This document shows, piece by piece, positions 53,872 through 61,087 of a stretch of 64,000 nucleotides of DNA. Position 1 is the stretch's first letter. Every line of letters starts with the position of its first letter. The stretch is taken from NCBI RefSeq assembly GCF_009746565.1, contig NZ_WRPN01000007.1, forward strand, positions 62,001-126,000. The letters run 5' to 3'. The position numbers and the translations under genes are program-made. The notes below the pieces were generated by a model. It ran no database searches. It was not told where the DNA came from and was given only the letters and a program-made list of their open reading frames with translations. This DNA is from Mariniflexile maritimum (GTDB lineage: Bacteria; Bacteroidota; Bacteroidia; Flavobacteriales; Flavobacteriaceae).

Positions 53872-55074
53872 TTAAATTAACGATTTGTAGAGGGTTTCAA
53901 CCTGTTTGGCAATGGCTGTCCAATCAAAATAATCCTCAACACGTTTCCGGCCGTTTTTTGCCATGGTGTCGCGTAACGGTTTATTGTTTATTAACGTGTT
54001 GATGCCGTTTGCCAAATCTCTTGAAAATTTATCCGGATCGATGGGTTCAAAAGGAGCCTCTTTTTGTTGTTCCAATGGGATTAAAATACCCGTTTCACCA
54101 GGTATGACCACTTCTTTAATACCGCCAACCGCACTGGCAACTACGGCCGTTTCGCAAGCCATCGCTTCAATATTTATGATGCCGAAAGGTTCGTAAATGG
54201 AAGGGCAACAAAAAACATCGGCGTGCGAATATAATTGGATAACCTCTTGTTTTTCAAGCATTTTATCAATCCAAATAACGTTATGGCGTGTTTTTTTCAC
54301 GTCGTTAACGGCATCTTCCATTTCTTTTCCAATTTCTTTGGTATCGGGCGCACCGGCACAGAGCACTATTTGTGTTTCTGCATCAATATATTTTATGGCA
54401 TTTACTAAATGGATGATGCCTTTTTGGCGTGTAATGCGGCCCACAAACAGCACATACGGCTTTGTTTTGTCAATACCGTAAGCGTTCAAGGTTGAAGTTT
54501 CGTGCGTTACAATATATTGTTGCAGGTTGATACCATTGTAAATAACCTTGATTTTACTTTCATCTACATTGAAATATTTTAAAACATCGTCCTTAGTTTC
54601 TTTTGAAACAGCTATGATGGCATCGGCCATTTCAATAGCGGTTTTTTCAACCCAGGAAGAAGCGTCGTAACCTCTACCCAATTGTTCGCGTTTCCATGGG
54701 CGCAAGGGTTCTAAGGAATGTGTGGTAATAACCAGCGGAATACCGTAGCAAAGTTTGGCAACTATACCTGCAAATTGTGCGTACCAGGTGTGGCAGTGCA
54801 CAATATCGGCATCGGTTTTTTCTGCATTCATCTGAATGGCAGTGCTTAAAGTTTGGAAAACCGATTTTAATTGCGGATCCGATTGGTTAAAAACAGGATT
54901 GTCGTAAGGGAAACCTTTGACGGTTAAGTGGTTGGTTTTTTCATTTTGGTCGCCAAAACATCTTACGTCCACCTCCATTAATTTTGCCAGTTCAGCAGCT
55001 AGATACTCCACGTGCACACCGGCGCCACCATATACATACGGAGGGAATTCTCTTGTAAAAAAAAGTGCCTTCAT
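53872..55074 (-). CDS. glgM: GT4-type glycogen synthase, GlgM-like (maltose-1-phosphate synthase candidate)
   Basis: 400 residues of the GT-B fold. It starts MKALFFTREFPPYVYGGAGVHVEYLAAELAKLMEVDVRCFG, the pattern of actinobacterial-type GlgA/GlgM. That family differs from classical GT5 GlgA, which starts with a Lys-Thr-Gly-Gly loop and is about 480 long. KPYVLFVGRITRQKG (about 200) and the donor site PSIYEPFGIINIEAMACETAVVASAVGGIKEVV (about 290-320) are GT4 marks. In mycobacteria the relative uses ADP-glucose and glucose-1-P to make maltose-1-P, the GlgE donor. First gene of the cluster. Function as GlgM is an inference from family and context; classical glucan extension is possible. Confidence 0.8.
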   Translation of the reverse strand: MKALFFTREFPPYVYGGAGVHVEYLAAELAKLMEVDVRCFGDQNEKTNHLTVKGFPYDNPVFNQSDPQLKSVFQTLSTAIQMNAEKTDADIVHCHTWYAQFAGIVAKLCYGIPLVITTHSLEPLRPWKREQLGRGYDASSWVEKTAIEMADAIIAVSKETKDDVLKYFNVDESKIKVIYNGINLQQYIVTHETSTLNAYGIDKTKPYVLFVGRITRQKGIIHLVNAIKYIDAETQIVLCAGAPDTKEIGKEMEDAVNDVKKTRHNVIWIDKMLEKQEVIQLYSHADVFCCPSIYEPFGIINIEAMACETAVVASAVGGIKEVVIPGETGILIPLEQQKEAPFEPIDPDKFSRDLANGINTLINNKPLRDTMAKNGRKRVEDYFDWTAIAKQVETLYKSLI

Positions 55075-55547
55075 TAAAATAGTTTCAAAATTTACTTACT
55101 AATAGTTTAGTATCAGGATGTTAGTTCCTAATACGGGCAATTATTTTTTCATACGGTTTGCAACAGGATATTTTGGTAAAATGCCGTTTCAATTTTAAGA
55201 AATCGATTTCGTGTTGGTTAGTAATAAGAAAAAATAAAATACAATCACTATTTTTATAAACTTACGAAAATATTGTTAATAACTTTGGAGAATTGGTATT
55301 TTTAATAAAAAAAAAGTATAAATGCGAATAATTGAAATTATCGCTAAAAATCAAGGCTAAAAATCGCTTTTAACTTTTAATAATTCAAATAAAAAATGAA
55401 GGAGTAAACAGGCGTAAGATTTTGTAAGTAATTTTAATTACGATGTTAACCCGTTAGTTCCAGAATAAATTTACGGTTATCAATAATTAATACTTTCAAG
55501 CTAAAAAAGCCTAAAACTAAATGACGTACTTTTTTTCAAAGGAATTT
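55075..55547. other. 473-base AT-rich intergenic region before the glycogen cluster
   Basis: No coding frame. It should contain the glycogen operon promoter on the minus strand, but no exact TAnnTTTG is seen there. It holds two nearby GCTAAAAATC repeats (about 55340 and 55354) and a 9-base A run. No structured RNA was recognised. Confidence 0.5.
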
Positions 55548-57344
55548 TTAATCGTTCAGCTTTAAAACCGCCATAAACGCTTGTTGCGGAATTTCAACAT
55601 TTCCTACTTGACGCATACGCTTTTTGCCTTTTTTCTGTTTTTCCAAAAGTTTGCGCTTACGCGAAATATCGCCGCCGTAACATTTGGCGGTAACGTCTTT
55701 ACGAAGTGCCTTTATGGTTTCGCGCGATATAATTTTGGCGCCAATGGCCGCTTGAATGGGAATATCGAATTGCTGCCGCGGAATGAGCTCCTTTAATTTT
55801 TCGCACATTTTTTTTCCTATTTGTTGGGCATTGTCTGCGTGAATTAAGGCAGAGAGCGCATCAACAGGTTGTGCGTTCAATAAAATATCCAAACGTACCA
55901 ATTTTGAGGTTTTCATTCCTATGGGATGATAATCAAAGGAGGCATACCCTTTTGAAACGGTTTTTAATCGGTCGTAAAAATCGAATACGATTTCGGCCAA
56001 AGGCATTTCAAAAGTTAATTCTACACGTTCTGGGGTTAAATAGGTTTGGTTTAGTACCATGCCCCGTTTTTCGATACAAAGCGACATGACGTTGCCCACA
56101 AAATCCGATTTTGTGATGATGGTAGCCTTTATATAGGGTTCTTCCACACGGTTTACGGTTGAGGGATCGGGCAGATCGGAAGGGTTGTTTACCACAAAGG
56201 GCGTTTCGGGGTTTTTGTTGGTATAGGCAAAATACGATACGTTGGGTACGGTGGTAATAACCGTCATATCAAACTCGCGCTCTAGCCGTTCCTGTACAAT
56301 TTCCATGTGCAGCATGCCCAAAAACCCACAGCGAAACCCAAAGCCCAATGCCGCCGAACTTTCGGGAACAAATACCAACGAGGCATCGTTAAGTTGTAGT
56401 TTTTCCATAGAGTTGCGCAGCTCTTCGTAATCTTCGGTATCAACGGGGTAAATGCCGGCAAATACCATGGGTTTTACGTCTTCAAAACCTTCAACAATAT
56501 TGGTGGTTGGGTTGGCAAAGTCGGTTATGGTATCGCCCACCTTTACTTCCTTGGCGGTTTTAATTCCGGTTATTAAATAGCCAACATCGCCTGTTTTAAC
56601 CGATTGTTTTGCTACCTGTGTAAGCTTTAGCGTGCCCACTTCATCGGCATAATATTCTTTATCGGTAGCAACGAACTTAATTTTTTGTCCTTTTTTAATT
56701 TCACCATTAAACACCCTAAAATAGGTTTCAATGCCCCTAAAGGAATTGTAAACCGAATCGAAAATAAGGGCTTGCAATGGTGCGTCGGGGTTGCCCTTGG
56801 GCGCTGGGATACGCTCGATTACGGCCGCCAAAATAGCCTCGACACCAAAGCCGGTTTTGCCACTGGCGTGTATAATATCCTCGGGTTTACAGCCCAATAA
56901 ATCAACAATATCATCGGTAACTTCTTCGGGGTTGGCACTGGGCAAATCCACTTTGTTCAGTACGGGGATGATTTCCAAGTCGTTTTCCAAGGCTAAATAT
57001 AAGTTGGAAATGGTTTGGGCCTGTATGCTTTGTGCCGCATCCACAATTAACAAAGCACCTTCGCACGCGGCTATGGAACGGGATACTTCATAAGAAAAAT
57101 CCACATGCCCAGGGGTGTCAATTAGGTTTAAAACATACTGTTCACCTTTATAAGTATAGTCCATTTGAATGGCGTGCGACTTGATGGTAATACCGCGTTC
57201 GCGCTCCAAATCCATGTTATCGAGTAACTGGTTTTGTTTTTCGCGTTCGGTAACCGAGCCTGTAACGTCCAACAGGCGGTCGGCAAGCGTGCTCTTACCG
57301 TGATCTATATGTGCAATGATGCAAAAGTTTCTAATGTTCTTCAT
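55548..57344 (-). CDS. lepA: Elongation factor 4
   Basis: Ribosomal back-translocase GTPase. 598 residues, usual length. G1 [16 protein letters not shown] (about 9-24), effector [10 protein letters not shown]3 DTPGHVDF, G4 NKVDLPSA, G5 SGKTG-like; EF-G domain II and the LepA-specific C-terminal domain ([35 protein letters not shown]). Transcribed from a perfect -7 element 29 bases upstream of the start. Confidence 0.97.
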   Translation of the reverse strand: MKNIRNFCIIAHIDHGKSTLADRLLDVTGSVTEREKQNQLLDNMDLERERGITIKSHAIQMDYTYKGEQYVLNLIDTPGHVDFSYEVSRSIAACEGALLIVDAAQSIQAQTISNLYLALENDLEIIPVLNKVDLPSANPEEVTDDIVDLLGCKPEDIIHASGKTGFGVEAILAAVIERIPAPKGNPDAPLQALIFDSVYNSFRGIETYFRVFNGEIKKGQKIKFVATDKEYYADEVGTLKLTQVAKQSVKTGDVGYLITGIKTAKEVKVGDTITDFANPTTNIVEGFEDVKPMVFAGIYPVDTEDYEELRNSMEKLQLNDASLVFVPESSAALGFGFRCGFLGMLHMEIVQERLEREFDMTVITTVPNVSYFAYTNKNPETPFVVNNPSDLPDPSTVNRVEEPYIKATIITKSDFVGNVMSLCIEKRGMVLNQTYLTPERVELTFEMPLAEIVFDFYDRLKTVSKGYASFDYHPIGMKTSKLVRLDILLNAQPVDALSALIHADNAQQIGKKMCEKLKELIPRQQFDIPIQAAIGAKIISRETIKALRKDVTAKCYGGDISRKRKLLEKQKKGKKRMRQVGNVEIPQQAFMAVLKLND

Positions 57345-57372
57345 AAAGGAAAAGCTATCCTAATTTAATTTG

Positions 57373-57380
57373 CAAATATA
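57373..57380 (-). promoter_or_regulatory. -7 element of the lepA promoter
   Basis: On the minus strand TATATTTG is an exact TAnnTTTG, giving a leader of about 20 bases before lepA. No -33 TTTG at the normal spacing. Confidence 0.5.
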
Positions 57381-57443
57381 GATAAAATACCATCTTAAAC
57401 CCTTGCTAAAGAAAAGGACTTGCTGGTTTCTTAAAAAAAGATG

Positions 57444-57451
57444 TAATTTTG
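57444..57451 (+). promoter_or_regulatory. -7 element of the dusB promoter, overlapping the upstream false start
   Basis: TAATTTTG is an exact TAnnTTTG; TTG at 57420-57422 lies 21 bases upstream as the -33 element. Transcription would begin about 57458, after the TTG at 57449, which therefore cannot be the start codon of dusB. Confidence 0.55.
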
Positions 57452-57469
57452 CAGCATAAATTTTTTGGT

Positions 57470-58465
57470 TTGGTAAAAATACACAATATAGAACTCCCTG
57501 ATTTCCCGTTACTTCTAGCCCCTATGGAAGATGTGAGCGACCCGCCATTTCGTGCCCTTTGCAAGGAACAAGGTGCCGATGTGGTCTATACCGAGTTTAT
57601 TTCAAGCGAAGGCCTTATTCGCGATGCTGCCAAAAGCATTATGAAGTTGGATATTTATGAAAAAGAGCGCCCCGTGGGCATCCAAATTTTTGGCGCCAAT
57701 CTGGAAAGCATGCTGCAAACCATTGATATTGTTGAAAAATCGAACCCCGACATCATCGACATCAACTTTGGCTGCCCCGTAAAAAAAGTGGTGAGCAAAG
57801 GCGCCGGTGCCGGCATTTTAAAGGATGTGTGCCTTATGGAACAACTTACCAAAGAAATGGTAAAGCGCACCAACATACCCATAACCGTTAAAACGCGCTT
57901 GGGTTGGGACCACGATTCCATTCGCATCGTTGAGGTTGCCGAACGCCTGCAAGATGTTGGCTGTAAGGCCATTGCCATACACGGGCGCACACGTGCCCAA
58001 ATGTACAAGGGCAGTGCCGACTGGAAACCCATTGCCGATGTAAAAAACAACCCCCGCATGCACATACCCATTTTTGGGAATGGCGATGTGGATACCCCCG
58101 AAAAAGCCATGGAAATGCGCGATAGTTACGGGTTGGATGGCGCCATGATAGGGCGCGCCAGCATTGGCAACCCCTGGTTTTTTAAACAGGTAAAGCACTT
58201 TTTTAAAACGGGCGAGCACCTAGCGCCCATTTCCATTGAAGAACGTGTGGAAGCAGCCCGCCGTCACCTGCAAATGGCCATAGACTGGAAAGGCGAGACC
58301 TTGGGCGTTTTTGAAACCCGTCGCCATTACACCAATTACTTTAAAAACATTCCACATTTTAAGGATTTTAGAACCAAAATGGTAACCAGCGACCACCCTG
58401 AAGACGTGTTTGCAGCATTTGATGCCGTGTTGGAACAGTTTGCCGGTTATCAGTTTACCGAATAG
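57470..58465 (+). CDS. dusB: tRNA-dihydrouridine synthase (DusB-type)
   Basis: Reduces uridine in the tRNA D loop with FMN and NADPH. The start at TTG 57470 gives MVKIHNIELPDFPLLLAPMEDVSDPPFRALCKEQ; family members begin this way, and the promoter -7 element lies across the more upstream TTG. FMN/active motifs: APMEDVSDPPFR, IDINFGCPVKKVVSKGAGAGIL (catalytic Cys about 100), AIHGRTRAQMYKGSADW and IPIFGNGDV...GLDGAMIGRASIGNPWFF. About 331 residues. Base composition is markedly richer in G and C than in the neighbours. A doubled inverted repeat element follows the stop codon. Confidence 0.94.
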   Translation: MVKIHNIELPDFPLLLAPMEDVSDPPFRALCKEQGADVVYTEFISSEGLIRDAAKSIMKLDIYEKERPVGIQIFGANLESMLQTIDIVEKSNPDIIDINFGCPVKKVVSKGAGAGILKDVCLMEQLTKEMVKRTNIPITVKTRLGWDHDSIRIVEVAERLQDVGCKAIAIHGRTRAQMYKGSADWKPIADVKNNPRMHIPIFGNGDVDTPEKAMEMRDSYGLDGAMIGRASIGNPWFFKQVKHFFKTGEHLAPISIEERVEAARRHLQMAIDWKGETLGVFETRRHYTNYFKNIPHFKDFRTKMVTSDHPEDVFAAFDAVLEQFAGYQFTE

Positions 58466-58528
58466 TTTTATCCATTTTCTATTTTTTTGGAATTTTCTAG
58501 TTTTTTTGGCAAATGGCAAGCCACCGCG

Positions 58529-58812
58529 CTATTCGCTGTATCTTTTTAAAACGTTATTGCCATTCGAGCTTTATACGAGCAACCACTTAAGTTTTGGTTT
58601 GCAGTACGTTTGTGCCTATTTAAGTTTTAAAAAGGATGCCGCTACTATCGCTTTTGCGGGCTTTCCAATGGGTTTTTATGTTAAGTAAATGTACTTATTA
58701 AAAGAGCCAAGGTTCTGGAAATTTACCATTACCACGGCAAGTACTGCGAGAAGGATGGAAGCGGCATCCTTTTTTGCCACTAAAAGCAAAAAAGATACAG
58801 CGTACAGCCTGT
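58529..58812. repeat. Two inverted copies of a flavobacterial repeat element, tail to tail
   Basis: Copy 1 (plus) runs from CGCTGTATCTTTTT (58534-58547) to AAAAAGGATGCCGCT (58629-58643). Copy 2 (minus) runs from AGCGGCATCCTTTTT (58760-58774) to AAAAAGATACAGCG (58789-58802). The pairs match exactly in reverse complement, although the inner spacers differ (about 80 and 15 bases). ATGGCAAg-type flanks (58513, 58817) extend the symmetry. No open frame of real coding character lies inside, so this looks like a REP/MITE-type element and not a gene. Fills the gap between dusB and the permease gene. Confidence 0.65.
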
Positions 58813-58841
58813 TTGCCATTTTTCATGGCAACTCGCCCAAA

Positions 58842-60047
58842 TTAATGGGCTTCCAACAACGATTTTGTAATGCGTACCGAAGCAATTTTTGAGGCGATAA
58901 TGCCCAAAACGGAAATGGTTATAAACACAATAAACACGTTTTCAGGCAGAATGGTTACGGGGTATGAAAGCGTTGGAGTAATCATTACCAACGAAAATGT
59001 TTTTTGTAGCATAACAATAATGAGGCTAACCACGATGCCAATTAAACCGCCTATAATGCTCATTAAACTGCCTTGGTAAAAGAAAATGCGACGAATATCG
59101 CGCACGGTTACGCCAATGTTGAACAAGGTGTTTAGGCTTCGTTTTTTGTCGAGCATCATCATAATTAACGAGCCAATAACGTTAAAAAACGCAATGATTA
59201 GCACGAGCGTAAAAATTAAGTAAACTGCTAAATATTCGGTATTTAACATTTTATAGAGGGCATCGTTTAATTGGGCTCGGTTTTTCAAAACAACCTTAGA
59301 GCCCAAAACCGACTGGATATGTTGTTTGGCCAGGGTTTCATCCCTCCCTTCCTTCAGCTTAAACTCAATGGCCGTTATTTGGTTGGGTTGGTAGTTCAAT
59401 AGGTTTTGAGCTAGGTCTATGGACGAGAAAACGTAGGTGTCGTTCAGTTTTTCATTAATAAAAAACACGCCCGTGCAAATGGTTTGAACACTATTAAAGG
59501 CATTGTTTGTAGAAGTTATGGGCCCGTTTCCAGGTTTGGGAACATAAATGTTTATAGGTTTAGTGAAATCTAAAATGCCCAGGGATAAGTTATTGGAAAT
59601 GCCCCAGCCCACTACAATTTGTCGCGATTTTTGTTCCAGCCATTGGCCGCGGTCTATTACTGAATTGATGTTTACCACATTTTGGAACTGTTCGTCAACC
59701 CCTTTAACGGTTGCCAATACATTTTTGTCGCCCGAGGCGATAAAGGTACGTTCTTCAACAATTTTGGAGAAAACGGCAATGTCGTCCAGCTTGTTAAGTT
59801 TTGCGGCCTCGTTTTCGGTTAAAATGAAAGACTTTCCTTTGGCGGTTACCGCTTTTAGGTCGGGATCGACCACACTTGAAAACTGAAGCGTAAAATCTTT
59901 TAAGCCCGCAAAACCGGAAAGCACAATAAACAACGACGCAGCGCCTAAAATAACACCGATAACGGCAATAATGGTAATGAAATTTATGGCGTTGTTACTG
60001 CTTTTTGAGCGTACATAACGTTTTGCTATATATAAAGGAAAGTTCAA
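58842..60047 (-). CDS. ABC transporter permease of the LolC/LolE (MacB/FtsX) type
   Basis: 401 residues. The N-terminal membrane helix NAINFITIIAVIGVILGAASLFIVLSGFAGL (about 22-52) is followed by a large periplasmic domain (about 55-270) and three helices at the end (about 275-300, 325-350, 365-390, with FSxR-like IRRIFFYQGSLMSIIGGLIGI). This layout is that of the lipoprotein-release permease. A LolD-type ATPase is not adjacent here. It starts 8 bases after the rbfA stop codon, so the two form an operon. The precise substrate is not shown by the sequence. Confidence 0.88.
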   Translation of the reverse strand: MNFPLYIAKRYVRSKSSNNAINFITIIAVIGVILGAASLFIVLSGFAGLKDFTLQFSSVVDPDLKAVTAKGKSFILTENEAAKLNKLDDIAVFSKIVEERTFIASGDKNVLATVKGVDEQFQNVVNINSVIDRGQWLEQKSRQIVVGWGISNNLSLGILDFTKPINIYVPKPGNGPITSTNNAFNSVQTICTGVFFINEKLNDTYVFSSIDLAQNLLNYQPNQITAIEFKLKEGRDETLAKQHIQSVLGSKVVLKNRAQLNDALYKMLNTEYLAVYLIFTLVLIIAFFNVIGSLIMMMLDKKRSLNTLFNIGVTVRDIRRIFFYQGSLMSIIGGLIGIVVSLIIVMLQKTFSLVMITPTLSYPVTILPENVFIVFITISVLGIIASKIASVRITKSLLEAH

Positions 60048-60054
60048 TGTGCAA

Positions 60055-60459
60055 TTACGATTTTTTTCTTTTATCCAAAATACTTGGGTCTTTAATAGGG
60101 TTTTCTTCGCCTTTTAAAGATTTGTCGATTTTGTCGATGTACTCTAAAGAATCGTCTATAAAAAATTCCAAATTGGGCATACGGCGCAATTGGTGCTTGG
60201 TGCGTTGCGCCAATTCGTGCCTAATTAATGGGGAATTCGATTTGATGCCAGCAAGCAATTCCTTGGCTTTATCGTTGGGAAAAATGCTGAGATATACTTT
60301 GGCAACGCCCAAATCGACGGTTACTTTCACTTTGGAAACCGAAATTAAAATACCGTGCATGCCACCTTGGGTCGCTGCACCTTGAAGCACATCGACCAAA
60401 TCGCGCTGTAAAACCGACCCTATTTTTTTTTGTCTCTGACTTTCCTCTACGTTACTCAT
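60055..60459 (-). CDS. rbfA: 30S ribosome-binding factor A
   Basis: Assists late maturation of the small ribosomal subunit (16S 5' end). 134 residues with the KH-like RbfA fold: SQRQKKIGSVLQRDLVDVLQ at the start, ISVSKVKVTVDLGVAKVYLSIFP in the middle, LVRHELAQRTKHQLRRMPNLEFFIDDSLEY at the end. The highly charged C-terminal tail is normal. A -7 element 18 bases upstream of the start drives it together with the permease gene. Confidence 0.95.
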   Translation of the reverse strand: MSNVEESQRQKKIGSVLQRDLVDVLQGAATQGGMHGILISVSKVKVTVDLGVAKVYLSIFPNDKAKELLAGIKSNSPLIRHELAQRTKHQLRRMPNLEFFIDDSLEYIDKIDKSLKGEENPIKDPSILDKRKKS

Positions 60460-60476
60460 TTTAAAGCTTTAGAATG

Positions 60477-60484
60477 CAAAAATA
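60477..60484 (-). promoter_or_regulatory. -7 element of the rbfA promoter
   Basis: On the minus strand TATTTTTG is an exact TAnnTTTG, leaving a leader of about 10 bases. No good -33. Confidence 0.4.
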
Positions 60485-60576
60485 CGCTTATTTAAAGATT
60501 ATCTACCTTTTGGGCTGCAAAATTTACAGCTAGGGCATGGCGCTTCAATTATAACGAATTTAAAAGAAAATATTTC

Positions 60577-60607
60577 TTGTAGAGTTTTAAAATTAGTATT
60601 AAATTCG
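60577..60607 (+). promoter_or_regulatory. Probable promoter of the tRNA(CAU) gene
   Basis: A TTG (60577-60579) lies 20 bases upstream of TAAATTCG (60600-60607), one mismatch from TAnnTTTG. Spacing agrees with the Bacteroidetes sigma factor. The tRNA starts about 50 bases downstream. Confidence 0.4.
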
Positions 60608-60656
60608 CAGCCAATTTCAGTAGGAAGCCTTTATAATGGGTGTTCTGCATGAAATA

Positions 60657-60730
60657 GGTCCTATAGCTCAGTTGGTTAGAGCACCTGACTCATAATCAGG
60701 TGGTCCCTGGTTCGAGCCCAGGTGGGACCA
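60657..60730 (+). tRNA. tRNA with CAU anticodon, probably tRNA-Ile2 (lysidine type)
   Basis: Complete cloverleaf with acceptor GGTCCTA/TGGGACC and A73. The anticodon stem CCTGA/TCAGG encloses loop CTCATAA, anticodon CAU. Acceptor pairs C4-G69 and C5-G68 are the ones recognised by TilS in tRNA-Ile2, and ACTCATAATC around the loop resembles E. coli ileX. A plain elongator tRNA-Met reading remains possible. No encoded CCA; a perfect hairpin terminator follows at 60738. Confidence 0.9.
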
Positions 60731-60737
60731 CGTCAAC

Positions 60738-60776
60738 AAAGAAAACCTTTCAAGCGATTGAAAGGTTTTCTTTTTT
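60738..60776 (+). terminator. Terminator after the CAU tRNA
   Basis: A 16-bp perfect stem AAAGAAAACCTTTCAA / TTGAAAGGTTTTCTTT with a GCGA loop runs into further T residues, seven bases after the tRNA. Confidence 0.9.
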
Positions 60777-61087
60777 ACACCAGTACAACATCTGTTCAAA
60801 AATTCATGTTTCTTTCATTTATTGTTATCTTTTTAATGAATATGAAACCTAAGTGGTTGTTGAATATGCTTACATCCGAAAGGTTTACGTTCTCGGATGC
60901 TTAAATTAATCTATGCATACTTCCTTTAGTTAGTCATAATGGGTCCCCCCAAGCATTTGTACAGACTCTATTTTTTTATTTTATCGAAATAGCTTTAGAA
61001 AAACATATTTTTGTTGCTAAATTGCGTTGGAATTCTTAATGAATTGTTTTCATGATTAAGGCATGAAATTTATGAATAGAACAGAAT
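60777..61087. other. Gene-free region before the hybrid sensor gene
   Basis: About 310 bases without a credible coding frame. It contains the promoter-like TATTTTTG at 61006-61013, an exact TAnnTTTG that lies 75 bases before the hybrid sensor's first ATG. Confidence 0.5.
61006..61013 (+). promoter_or_regulatory. -7 element for the hybrid sensor gene
   Basis: TATTTTTG is an exact TAnnTTTG match, giving a leader of about 65 bases. No clear -33. Confidence 0.45.

Noticed and set aside
58410-58688. A 92-residue frame across the end of dusB.
   Set aside because: It overlaps dusB in another frame and runs into the repeat element; its sequence has no domain character.
60722-60904. A 60-residue frame starting inside the CAU tRNA.
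   Set aside because: It starts in the tRNA and crosses the terminator; the composition is non-coding.
60938-60960. GTCATAATGGGTCCCCCC as a duplicated tRNA end (attachment site).
   Set aside because: It resembles the tRNA only over short pieces; there is no integrase and no second boundary.
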